From assembly GCF_003711225.1 (NCBI RefSeq), contig NZ_CP031030.1:6747501-6811500 (forward strand): a DNA stretch of 64,000 nt, written 5' to 3'. The notes under the pieces are model-generated. The model did not search any database. It was not told where the DNA came from and saw nothing but the letters and a program-made list of their open reading frames with translations. Origin of the DNA: Runella sp. SP2. Lineage in GTDB: Bacteria > Bacteroidota > Bacteroidia > Cytophagales > Spirosomataceae. Position 1 is the first letter of the stretch, and each line of letters opens with the position of its first letter. This document shows positions 35,530 to 42,878 of this stretch, in pieces. Both the position numbers and the translations under genes were made by a program.

Positions 35530-36117
35530 TTAATCAGGCAAGTTGAATGCTTTTTGAACGGCTTTGTAATCTTGCAAAAACTCGTCTGAGTAGCGAGCGT
35601 TGCGTAGAATGGATGCAGGGACTACAACAATTCTAGCTGGAAATCTTGGAATATCTGGGATAGTTTGTCCTGTACCATCCATTGTTCGTCTTTGGATATA
35701 AACAGTTGAGCCATGCCCTGCATAAAAACTATACAAACCTGGTTTATTTCCAGTATAGTTGGATGGCAAAATACTAGGCAAAGCCTGCCACCAGTTGCTA
35801 CCACTGATATCCGATCCTGGCGGTACGACATATACCATAATTAAAGAATTGGAAGTTGTCACTCCACTTGGCAAATTTGTCAATACGTACCCCCATTCAT
35901 AGTTATTGGTGGTGATAGAAGGGCCCGTAAACTTATATTGAATTACATTCGCAGTACCCGTTTCTCCTTTTGGGCCAGTAGCACCAGTAGTACCTGTTTC
36001 ACCCTTTTCTCCTTGTGGGCCAGGTTCTCCCTGCGGGCCTTTACATTGGGTAAATAATAGGCTATTGGCCAATAGCGTAGCAGCCACCGCTGTGCGGAAG
36101 ATTGATTGTGTTTTCAT
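35530..36117 (-). CDS. Lipoprotein with collagen-like stalk
   Basis: Signal peptide with a lax lipobox FTQC (Cys25), followed at once by ten Gly-X-Y triplets (about 27-56: GPQGEPGPQGEKGETG and so on), then a 135-residue beta-rich head domain. Collagen-like triplets in bacteria form trimeric rods, so this looks like a surface stalk holding a trimeric head; trimerisation is inference. The head (residues 57-195) is not recognised. It is 13 bases downstream of the Cys-rich 132-aa gene. Confidence 0.82.
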   Translation of the reverse strand: MKTQSIFRTAVAATLLANSLLFTQCKGPQGEPGPQGEKGETGTTGATGPKGETGTANVIQYKFTGPSITTNNYEWGYVLTNLPSGVTTSNSLIMVYVVPPGSDISGSNWWQALPSILPSNYTGNKPGLYSFYAGHGSTVYIQRRTMDGTGQTIPDIPRFPARIVVVPASILRNARYSDEFLQDYKAVQKAFNLPD

Positions 36118-36130
36118 TGTGATAAAACTT

Positions 36131-36529
36131 TTAAACTGTTTCTACTTCGGCAAAGCCTGTATTGATTTTTGGGCAAATACGACAGGCATCGGCACCCTCT
36201 TGCATAAACCAACGGCAGGTGGTTCTGATACTGCACGCAGGTAATAACTCATCGACATGCGGCTCAATATGCGCCAATTGGCGGGCGATGTCGAGTACCA
36301 TACAATGATGACCCGACCAATTGGCACACCCTTTGGCCGCGCACGGACTGGCAAACCGAAAACGCTGGCCAAGGTCGCGGCCTTGCGAGGCGGTTTCGAT
36401 AAAGTGTTCGTCTATCTCTATACGTTGAGAGAGTAAGTTCACTTCTCCATTCTGCTTTACTACGCCTAGTAGTACCGCGCCCGCCTTTGGCTCAGCACTG
36501 GGGCAAGTGGCTTTTTGGTCGGGTTTCAT
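36131..36529 (-). CDS. Cys-rich small protein, probable metal or Fe-S binding
   Basis: 132-aa cytoplasmic-looking protein with eight Cys: Cys9, then C63-x4-C68-x7-C76, then C99-x5-C105-x10-C116-x2-C119 in a TTCRWFMQEGADACRICP context. The spacing suggests one or two metal sites. No family recognised with certainty. The ATG at 36529 follows the stop of the upstream 114-aa gene after one base, so it is preferred over an upstream in-frame ATG at 36574 that would overlap. It precedes the collagen-like lipoprotein gene by 13 bases. Confidence 0.65.
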   Translation of the reverse strand: MKPDQKATCPSAEPKAGAVLLGVVKQNGEVNLLSQRIEIDEHFIETASQGRDLGQRFRFASPCAAKGCANWSGHHCMVLDIARQLAHIEPHVDELLPACSIRTTCRWFMQEGADACRICPKINTGFAEVETV

Positions 36530-36530
36530 G

Positions 36531-36875
36531 TTAGCGAAGTAGTTGAGGTTTTTCAAAAGCGCCTCGAACGGCAAAGTCTGGGAAACTTGCCTTCAACCGA
36601 TCTAACTGTACTATTTGGCCAGGTTTAGGTTGTTTCCACAGAATGTACCCAAACCACCATTTGGGCCGTTTAGGAAGGACAAAAGGGGGAAATCCAGTGT
36701 CTTCTGGATTTTCAGGGTTGGGCTTGTACGCTAAAAGCCCGTCGCTGAATCCATTGTCCAGCTTCGCCAAAAACTGTAAAGTGGTTTGTTGAATGGCTTT
36801 TTCCAGTTCTTGGGCTTGTTTTTCGTTGAGGTCTATTCCTCCTAAATTGACCTCAAATTTTGGTGACTGAATCAT
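36531..36875 (-). CDS. Hypothetical 114-aa protein
   Basis: No signal peptide. The N-terminal part (about 8-42) holds a short strand and an amphipathic helix, NLGGIDLNEKQAQELEKAI then LQFLAKLDN, a pattern that I have the impression recurs in small Bacteroidota proteins beside CHAT genes but cannot verify. The rest is Pro- and Trp-rich (FVLPKRPKWWFGYILWKQ). It is translationally coupled (one-base gap) to the Cys-rich 132-aa gene, so the two probably act together. Confidence 0.6.
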   Translation of the reverse strand: MIQSPKFEVNLGGIDLNEKQAQELEKAIQQTTLQFLAKLDNGFSDGLLAYKPNPENPEDTGFPPFVLPKRPKWWFGYILWKQPKPGQIVQLDRLKASFPDFAVRGAFEKPQLLR

Positions 36876-36931
36876 TGGTTGTTCTTTTATGGTAGTGAAA
36901 TGCTTAAAAAGTGAATTAAAAAATAACCCTT

Positions 36932-37345
36932 CTACTGTTTCGTCCCTGTAAAACTAAAATTGATGAAAGGGCTTGAAGTGGTGAGGCGGTAGCTACCTGT
37001 AATGTTAAGCGTTTGACCATTGACTGTAACGCGCCCACTATAACTTATACCGTTGCGGTTTCCAGTGACCGCTCCATCATCATAAAACCCTGTTCCTGTC
37101 AAGACCAACTGATATGTAGGTGAGGTAATGCCTACCGACGATACATATAAGCGACTGTCAAAGTTTGCTGTCGTTACATTAGCACGGGCATTTTGAATAA
37201 TGGTCGTGTTGTCTTGTATTGTGCCCACATACGTACCTGCCGCATTGGCCAGTGGGCTGGGGTTGGGGTCTTTTTTCTTGAAAATATTACACGAACTAAG
37301 CCCTATACAGGCGATATAAAATAGGATCAGTGAAGTCGTTTTCAT
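36932..37345 (-). CDS. Lipoprotein of unknown function
   Basis: Start chosen at the ATG at 37345, which gives a clear lipoprotein signal (MKTTSLILFYIACIGLSSC, Cys19); an upstream in-frame ATG at 37420 would add an uncharged-poor, non-signal-like tail. The mature part is beta-rich: GTYVGTIQDNTTIIQNARAN, GITSPTYQLVLTGTG, ISYSGRVTVNGQTLNITGS. It resembles small lipocalin-like lipoproteins. No family name can be given. Confidence 0.7.
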   Translation of the reverse strand: MKTTSLILFYIACIGLSSCNIFKKKDPNPSPLANAAGTYVGTIQDNTTIIQNARANVTTANFDSRLYVSSVGITSPTYQLVLTGTGFYDDGAVTGNRNGISYSGRVTVNGQTLNITGSYRLTTSSPFINFSFTGTKQ

Positions 37346-37436
37346 GTGTTCTGTAGTAAGCATATTGTGCGATTTTGCTTTCAATCTCTTAGTCGTAGGC
37401 CGACAGGACGAGGGAAACAATTCTTTTCATTTTTTT

Positions 37437-37898
37437 TTAAAAAGAAGAAACCGACGATGGCCGCAGCGATAATCGGTGCAAGACAAATTCGGCAAAACCT
37501 CGTTCGTAACGGATTCGGCTGTGCTTACGTTGGGAGGCAAACGCTAGGATTTTTACTTCGGCAAATGCCAGCCTTCCTTCGCCCATTCGGCGAAAAATTT
37601 CTAGGGTGTCTCGGTGGCTGTGGGCATCCACTTGAAGTTGTACGCCAAAGGAGTCGCCCGAAGGCAGTGTTTGTGGCAAGGTGTAGAAAGTACTGTCGTT
37701 TGGCAAACGCACTTTTACCCAGACAGAATAGCGAGACTTTTTTGGAAAATAATCTTGCAGCGCAATTTTGTAGCTTTCTTGTATCGCCAAGTTGGACAGA
37801 CGTAATTGGTACGCGTTTATGTCGTCCGATTGGTACGTCGATTGGGCATAGTTGGTAAGCCAGCCACAGCAGAGGGCAGTAATCAGTAGCGGTTTCAT
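37437..37898 (-). CDS. Secreted hypothetical protein
   Basis: Signal peptide ending near YAQS (about 18), then an unknown beta/alpha domain (about 20-153) with RYSVWVKVRLPNDSTFYTLP, SFGVQLQVDAHSHRDTLEIF and a C-terminal helix RYERGFAEFVLHRL. It lies 57 bases downstream of the CHAT gene. A different reading frame over its 3' end encodes a hydrophobic, lysine-ending segment next to an A-run; I treat this as chance (see rejected items). Confidence 0.62.
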   Translation of the reverse strand: MKPLLITALCCGWLTNYAQSTYQSDDINAYQLRLSNLAIQESYKIALQDYFPKKSRYSVWVKVRLPNDSTFYTLPQTLPSGDSFGVQLQVDAHSHRDTLEIFRRMGEGRLAFAEVKILAFASQRKHSRIRYERGFAEFVLHRLSLRPSSVSSF

Positions 37899-37955
37899 GA
37901 TTGAAAAATGGTTTCAATCAGTTAGTCGCAATAATGGAACAAAAGGGAAACAAAC

Positions 37956-40784
37956 TTATTTTTTTCGCCGCCACCACCAAACTCCCCCCAAAATTCCCAG
38001 CCCCAATAACCCTAAACCTAAAACAATAAACTGTAAACCGTCCATAGCCAAAGGGGCAGTGTCGCCGACCAATATCATTCCTGCCCATTGCGAGGGAAGG
38101 GCGTCGGCGGCATCACCTTGGTTCAGCCAGTCGAGTTTGGCGCGTTGGAGAGCTTCGTCCTTGGGAAGTCCTTGGTCTAAGTAGTGGTAAAATAGCTTGG
38201 TTAACTCGTAGGTTGGTTGGTCTTCTACGCTCCAAAGCGTGGTGATGGTGCTCGGGATTCCTAACGCCGCAAAGCCCCGTGCCAAGCTAAACACACCCTC
38301 TCCGCGCTGATTTTGCCCTACGCCAGTTTTGCAGGCGGAAAGTACCAGCAACTGCGCTGCAAAGCGGTCGGCTTGGGTAAGTTCAGACAGACGCAATGCC
38401 GCATCGTGAAAATAAATGAGCGGTTCGACGGCCTCGGTACTGTCGGCGTCGGCGTGGGTAAAGAGCTGAATCACCCGCGAATGAGGGGCATAACGCATAA
38501 ACTGTGCCTTGGTGGCTTCGTTGTTTTTTAGCGTTTTTCCCCACCAAAACTTTTCTTCTACGGCCTCCAAAGCCGCGACCGAGCCTTTGAGCGATGCTTG
38601 GCGGAGCGATGGCTGAAAAGTCTCAGGTGCAAACCCAACGAAGCTACGGTGGAATAGTTTGTTACCCTGACGTAAGGAAGGGGCTAAATCTGTCTGGTTT
38701 TTTGCCAAAAAATTAGCCGAATAAGTGTAGCTAATGGCGTGGTATTTGAGCAAAAAATCGTTCTGGTTTGGCTGAACGAGCAAGGTCTCAAAGGGCAAAA
38801 ACACGCCATCTTGGGAGATAATCACGCGTGAGGCGGTCATTCCAAGCGGCTTCCATAGAAGTTGGTAAAGCCGATGGGCCAGCGCACGATACTGCGGATA
38901 GTGAGCATTGAGGCGGGAGCGGTCGGCGCAAAGAGAAAGAAACTCGCTGGCCAAAGATTGGTAGTCAGATGGACGAAGGGAAAGGCGAACAAGTCGCGCT
39001 TTTTGGTCTAAACAAAAGGCATAAATAGCACTGTCGCCGACAAAGTAAGACACGAACCCCGCCGTGTGTCCCCCCGACCCATTAGTCGAGATGGATTTTT
39101 GAAACTCAGCGATAGTTGGGGTACTGTTGTCGTATTTGTAACGGTAATAGGCGGGGTTTGTTGATTCGAGTTGCTTGCGAAAAGCCTCAAAATCGTCGTT
39201 AAACTGTTCCAAACGGCGCTGGATACCGCTTCTTTTGGCGTCGTTGGCAGGCAGGCTGGCGAGTTGGTTTTGGAGATTAGCGATGCTGTCGCGTAGGGTA
39301 CGTTGACGTTTGGCGCTATTTTCCGTCAGTTGTTGATTCGCCCCTAGTTCATTCAACTTGTCGGAGAGCAGAACGGCTTTTGATTTTTCAAAGAAACGAA
39401 ACGCGGCCTCGGCATCGCCCGCCAAATAACTGGCTTCGATGGCACGTTCGTACATGCCACGCGTTTTTTGCCGCCAAAACAGCTTAGAGCCTTCCCCCAC
39501 GTGTTCGTAACGCATAAAATCAATCATGCTATCGGCGAGGGCGTAGGTTTTGAGAGCGTTGGTCAGATGGCTTTTGGTGTTGGTCGTTTTGTAGTAATCA
39601 AGCCAAGTGTCGGCTTTGTCTTGGATGAGGGTGAGGAGGTATTCTTTGAAGGCTGCCTTTTGAATACTCTTAGCCGTTAGTTGAGACGTTCTAAGGTGCG
39701 CTCGAATGGTATTAATTCCCCACTCATAAGAAGATAAAGAATTAGGGAAAAGTTTTCTTGACTTATAACTTTTTCCTATCTGCGTTAAAATACGCATTTT
39801 TAAATAAGGTTCTTTAGCTGTATTAAGTGCAATTTTATAAAAATGGTCACCTCTGGGGTAGTTTTTTATAAAATCACTATATAGCAGTCCAATACTTGCA
39901 TTAGATTCTGCAACTCCTTGTTCATCTTTGTGTAATTGGTAAATAATTAGGGCGTTTTTGTAATTTATTAGAGATTTGTTAAGTTGATTTAGTTTTTTCT
40001 GAATGTCAGCTAAGCGTTGGTAGTATGATGCTAAATCATAAAAGTCATTGCCTAATGTTTGCGCAATTTTGATAGCCTCTATGAGCATATTTTCAGCACT
40101 ATTTAAATTTCCTAAATCGCTGTAATTTAATGCTTGGTGTGCTATGGATTGAGCTAGTGTTAATGTATCATTTTCTAATCTAGCAATAGATTCTGTTTTC
40201 TTATCATTATCTATAGAATGCCAATAATCGCCATATCGATGGTAAATACGAGACTGTAAATCATAGGCATACTTCCATTTTCCTTCAAATGATTTTGATT
40301 GTTCACCAAAATAAACAGATTTTTTTAGTGAATTCAATGATGCGTTATAATCAAACTTCCAAGTATATTCTAGTAAACCTAAATAATAATATAAGTCTGC
40401 AAAATCTTTTTGTGAAAATCTACTAGATTTAGTGCTGTTCAAAACAATAGCTTTGTTTATAAGTTTGTAGGCACTATCAGGTTTGTCAACAAAAATATAA
40501 GATGAGATAAGGGCTTTTAGTAATTTTATATAAGAAGAGTCGTTTGTGTAGTTGCATTTAACAAACTGGTAGTTATAATTTTGTAAATTATTTAGTTGAC
40601 TTCCCCGTTTATTACTAATAATAGATTCTTCTAGTGATTTTATCAATACTCCTTTGGACGTACAAGGTTGACTATGGCCAAAGTAAGGAATTAAAAAAAG
40701 GATACCTCCAAATACTTTTATAAAGCATTTGGAGGTGTAGTGATAAAGTTTTGAGATGAATGTAGTTACATGTTGGGATTGCAA
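37956..40784 (-). CDS. Exported TPR-CHAT protease-like protein
   Basis: CHAT domains are caspase-like proteases. Seen: a signal-like helix near the N-terminus ending FGHSQ, TPR-like helices (about 45-580), a CHAT domain (about 620-910) with FTHADADS (candidate catalytic His777) and LVLSACKTGVG (candidate Cys818), then a C-terminal membrane helix with basic tail (GLGLLGLGILGGVWWWRRKK). So the chain is held in the membrane with its bulk exported; the side is inferred. TTG at 40784 is chosen because earlier ATGs (40829, 40892) would overlap the gene upstream. The N-terminal part is much more AT-rich than the CHAT part. Confidence 0.8.
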   Translation of the reverse strand: MQSQHVTTFISKLYHYTSKCFIKVFGGILFLIPYFGHSQPCTSKGVLIKSLEESIISNKRGSQLNNLQNYNYQFVKCNYTNDSSYIKLLKALISSYIFVDKPDSAYKLINKAIVLNSTKSSRFSQKDFADLYYYLGLLEYTWKFDYNASLNSLKKSVYFGEQSKSFEGKWKYAYDLQSRIYHRYGDYWHSIDNDKKTESIARLENDTLTLAQSIAHQALNYSDLGNLNSAENMLIEAIKIAQTLGNDFYDLASYYQRLADIQKKLNQLNKSLINYKNALIIYQLHKDEQGVAESNASIGLLYSDFIKNYPRGDHFYKIALNTAKEPYLKMRILTQIGKSYKSRKLFPNSLSSYEWGINTIRAHLRTSQLTAKSIQKAAFKEYLLTLIQDKADTWLDYYKTTNTKSHLTNALKTYALADSMIDFMRYEHVGEGSKLFWRQKTRGMYERAIEASYLAGDAEAAFRFFEKSKAVLLSDKLNELGANQQLTENSAKRQRTLRDSIANLQNQLASLPANDAKRSGIQRRLEQFNDDFEAFRKQLESTNPAYYRYKYDNSTPTIAEFQKSISTNGSGGHTAGFVSYFVGDSAIYAFCLDQKARLVRLSLRPSDYQSLASEFLSLCADRSRLNAHYPQYRALAHRLYQLLWKPLGMTASRVIISQDGVFLPFETLLVQPNQNDFLLKYHAISYTYSANFLAKNQTDLAPSLRQGNKLFHRSFVGFAPETFQPSLRQASLKGSVAALEAVEEKFWWGKTLKNNEATKAQFMRYAPHSRVIQLFTHADADSTEAVEPLIYFHDAALRLSELTQADRFAAQLLVLSACKTGVGQNQRGEGVFSLARGFAALGIPSTITTLWSVEDQPTYELTKLFYHYLDQGLPKDEALQRAKLDWLNQGDAADALPSQWAGMILVGDTAPLAMDGLQFIVLGLGLLGLGILGGVWWWRRKK

Positions 40785-40785
40785 A

Positions 40786-41370
40786 TTATTTATTAACCAT
40801 AACACGTACAATTTTCGTATTTTGAGCATTCGGTTGTGAAGCAATATTCTGTAAAAAATTCTTGATATTGGCCTTGTTCTTATTATTGACATTGACTCCT
40901 AGAATAATTCTTGATACATTTTGGCTAATCCCTTGTTGAATTTTTGTGTATAGCCCATATAGGGTAACGGGATTGGGGTCAGATAGTTGAAGTTCTCTAT
41001 TTGAAAATCCTAAACAGCATCTAGGGCCGCAGTGGACACATGGTTCTCCCAACATTGTTATCGCTTCATTAGGAATAGTTATCATACAGCAAGGGCCTAT
41101 CTCAGGATTAGAACATTCAACACATGGTGTAATGGTTTCGCTATATTGGGAAGAGATACTTATTAAAAATACACTTTGTTTATCGTATTTTTTTCCTGAC
41201 GACATTACTTTTGCGTTTGTTCTTATGAGGTATTTTTCTAACAACGCTTGTTTGGTTTTTGCAGGGGTTTTTGGATGGAAATAAACAATGTATTCAGTTT
41301 TGGCTCCTTTTTGACCGTGTCCTGATATACATATCTGGAGAAGAAAAAATAATACAAAAAGCTTTTTCAT
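40786..41370 (-). CDS. Cys-rich exported protein next to CHAT protease
   Basis: Exported 194-aa protein. Signal peptide ending near SGHGQ (about 20), then a segment AKTEYIVYFHPKTPAKTKQA (about 23-42) that loosely resembles subtilisin propeptide-type (I9) strands, then a central Cys cluster with CVECSNPEIGPCC and CVHCGPRCC (about 83-120). Two C-x2-C...CC blocks suggest disulphides or metal. No known family. The CHAT start codon follows its stop within two bases, so the pair is probably coupled. Candidate substrate or regulator of the protease (inference). Confidence 0.72.
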   Translation of the reverse strand: MKKLFVLFFLLQICISGHGQKGAKTEYIVYFHPKTPAKTKQALLEKYLIRTNAKVMSSGKKYDKQSVFLISISSQYSETITPCVECSNPEIGPCCMITIPNEAITMLGEPCVHCGPRCCLGFSNRELQLSDPNPVTLYGLYTKIQQGISQNVSRIILGVNVNNKNKANIKNFLQNIASQPNAQNTKIVRVMVNK

Positions 41371-41405
41371 GAAAAAAATGATTTATGTGTTTTTTTTAGT
41401 TTCTC

Positions 41406-42119
41406 TCACTCCACATCCTTCCACCCCTCTAATTTATTCCTCTTTACTTCCTTGAGCAAATTTTGCGCGGACTTTTGAGTTAACGGTTCATTTTTCATCA
41501 AAAGCGCGATGGCTTCGTAAAATTTGCCAGGATTTGAGACCAAATCAGTGCGGGTGCCAAGGCGGTGAAAGTGTTCAATGGCTTGGTCGTATTCCTTGAG
41601 GCGAAGGGAAACAAGACCCGCATTTTTTTCTGCTTCGGCATTGGTGCTGTCGCGCTGGAGGAGTGCTTCAAAAATAGCCTTGGCCTTTTGCAAGTCGCCT
41701 TCGTTGTAACTTTGGATGCCCCATTGCAGGCTATCCGTTTCGGCATTTCCGAGTTTAAGCCCGTCGAGGGTCGAGAGGTTTTTTTCGATGTACGTACTTG
41801 CCCATGCTTGGTTGTAATCGCTTTCAACAACCGATTTTCGGAGCCATACGTACCAGCCAATGCCCAAGCACAAAACCACCGAAGCTGCCGCACTCAAGGC
41901 ATAATAAAAACTGCGGCGACCTTTTTGTTGGAGTTGTTGCCCTAGCTGCGTCAACTCTTCTTTGCGGTGAGCGCGCGCCTCCGCTTGGGCGGCGGCACGG
42001 GCTTGCAGCCAAAAAGCGACTTCTTGAGCCAACGCTGGATTGGCCTTGAGTTCTTGCTCAAACTCAGCCCGTTCTGCTTCCGAAAGGGTATGATTAAAAT
42101 AGTTTTCTATTCGTTCCAT
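41406..42119 (-). CDS. Membrane TPR protein, anti-sigma-like
   Basis: Seen: N-terminal cytoplasmic helices (about 1-65, MERIENYFNHTLSEAERAEF onward, the style of a zinc-finger-less anti-sigma), a membrane helix around 70-88 (SFYYALSAAASVVLCLGIGW), and TPR-like repeats outside (about 130-220). Position directly after the sigma gene, overlapping in translation range, suggests it holds the sigma factor. ATG at 42119 is chosen; an in-frame ATG at 42140 would overlap the sigma gene by 11 bases. The TPR part could sense the exported CHAT or lipoproteins (inference). Confidence 0.75.
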   Translation of the reverse strand: MERIENYFNHTLSEAERAEFEQELKANPALAQEVAFWLQARAAAQAEARAHRKEELTQLGQQLQQKGRRSFYYALSAAASVVLCLGIGWYVWLRKSVVESDYNQAWASTYIEKNLSTLDGLKLGNAETDSLQWGIQSYNEGDLQKAKAIFEALLQRDSTNAEAEKNAGLVSLRLKEYDQAIEHFHRLGTRTDLVSNPGKFYEAIALLMKNEPLTQKSAQNLLKEVKRNKLEGWKDVE

Positions 42120-42129
42120 AAATAGCTCC

Positions 42130-42729
42130 CTAGTCCCCAAAGGGAGATTTGTATTTTTCTTTCAATTTTTCTAAACACCGTAATCGACTTGTTTTGGCTA
42201 CGGCGGCGGTGTTGTAGCCCATCGTTTGGGCAATTTCTTCGTCGGAGTACCCTTCTCCCCACGCCAAAATCATCTCACGGCACTTGTCTCCCAAGGCCCG
42301 TAAGTGTTGCTGCAACGTTTCTATTTCACTTTCCACAATCAGTTTTCGTACGGCCGACTGCGTTTCGTCGGGTAGCCAAGCGAGCGCATCTTCCAAGCCA
42401 ATGCTGTTGGTATGAACCTCCGCTTTGTTAGTCGTATTTTTTCGGATATTATCAACACATTTGTTCGTAAATATCTGAGTTAGATAGGTTTTTAACTCAG
42501 AACGCCCCTCAAAACGACGACTGACGACGTGCTCGATGACGGTCAAAATCGCGTCAGAATAAGCGCTTTCGGCATCGTCTTGGCTGATTTTGTGCTTGAA
42601 ACAGGCTTCCCGAACGAGGTAGTGGTATTTTTCGTACAGTTTATTTTCATAGAGCCGCCTTTGGGTCGTTCCTGCTTGAAGACCTTGCAGGAGGGCGTCA
42701 TCTTTTAAGACCTTATTAAAAATAAACAT
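42130..42729 (-). CDS. ECF-type sigma factor leading the CHAT cluster
   Basis: Seen: region 2 with ENKLYEKYHYLVREACFKH and DDAESAYSDAILTVIEHVVS, region 4 with LRALGDKCREMILAWGEGYSDEEIAQTMGYN and AAVAKTSRLRCLEKLK. 199 aa. It is the first gene of a fifteen-gene minus-strand run and is probably its transcriptional controller together with the next gene. No TAnnTTTG element is visible upstream (42730-42878), so its own promoter may be sigma-specific. Confidence 0.85.
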   Translation of the reverse strand: MFIFNKVLKDDALLQGLQAGTTQRRLYENKLYEKYHYLVREACFKHKISQDDAESAYSDAILTVIEHVVSRRFEGRSELKTYLTQIFTNKCVDNIRKNTTNKAEVHTNSIGLEDALAWLPDETQSAVRKLIVESEIETLQQHLRALGDKCREMILAWGEGYSDEEIAQTMGYNTAAVAKTSRLRCLEKLKEKYKSPFGD

Positions 42730-42878
42730 TCAGGTAGGGATAAGTGGATTTGCTGTCACTAAAGTGGTAAACGATTTCCAGAAAAACAAGTATTTCTTTT
42801 CCCAAATAGCCTTACTGTGCGTAGCTGCTGTACTTCTTTTAAACGATGATACAGTTCATTTCAAACCCTTGACTTCCA

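Noticed and set aside
37346-37500. Hydrophobic segment in another frame at the 3' end of the secreted gene 37437-37898
   Set aside because: APIIAAAIVGFFFLKKNEK looks like a membrane anchor and an A-run is close, so a frameshift was considered, but the annotated frame ends with a plausible helix and no homologue was available to decide.
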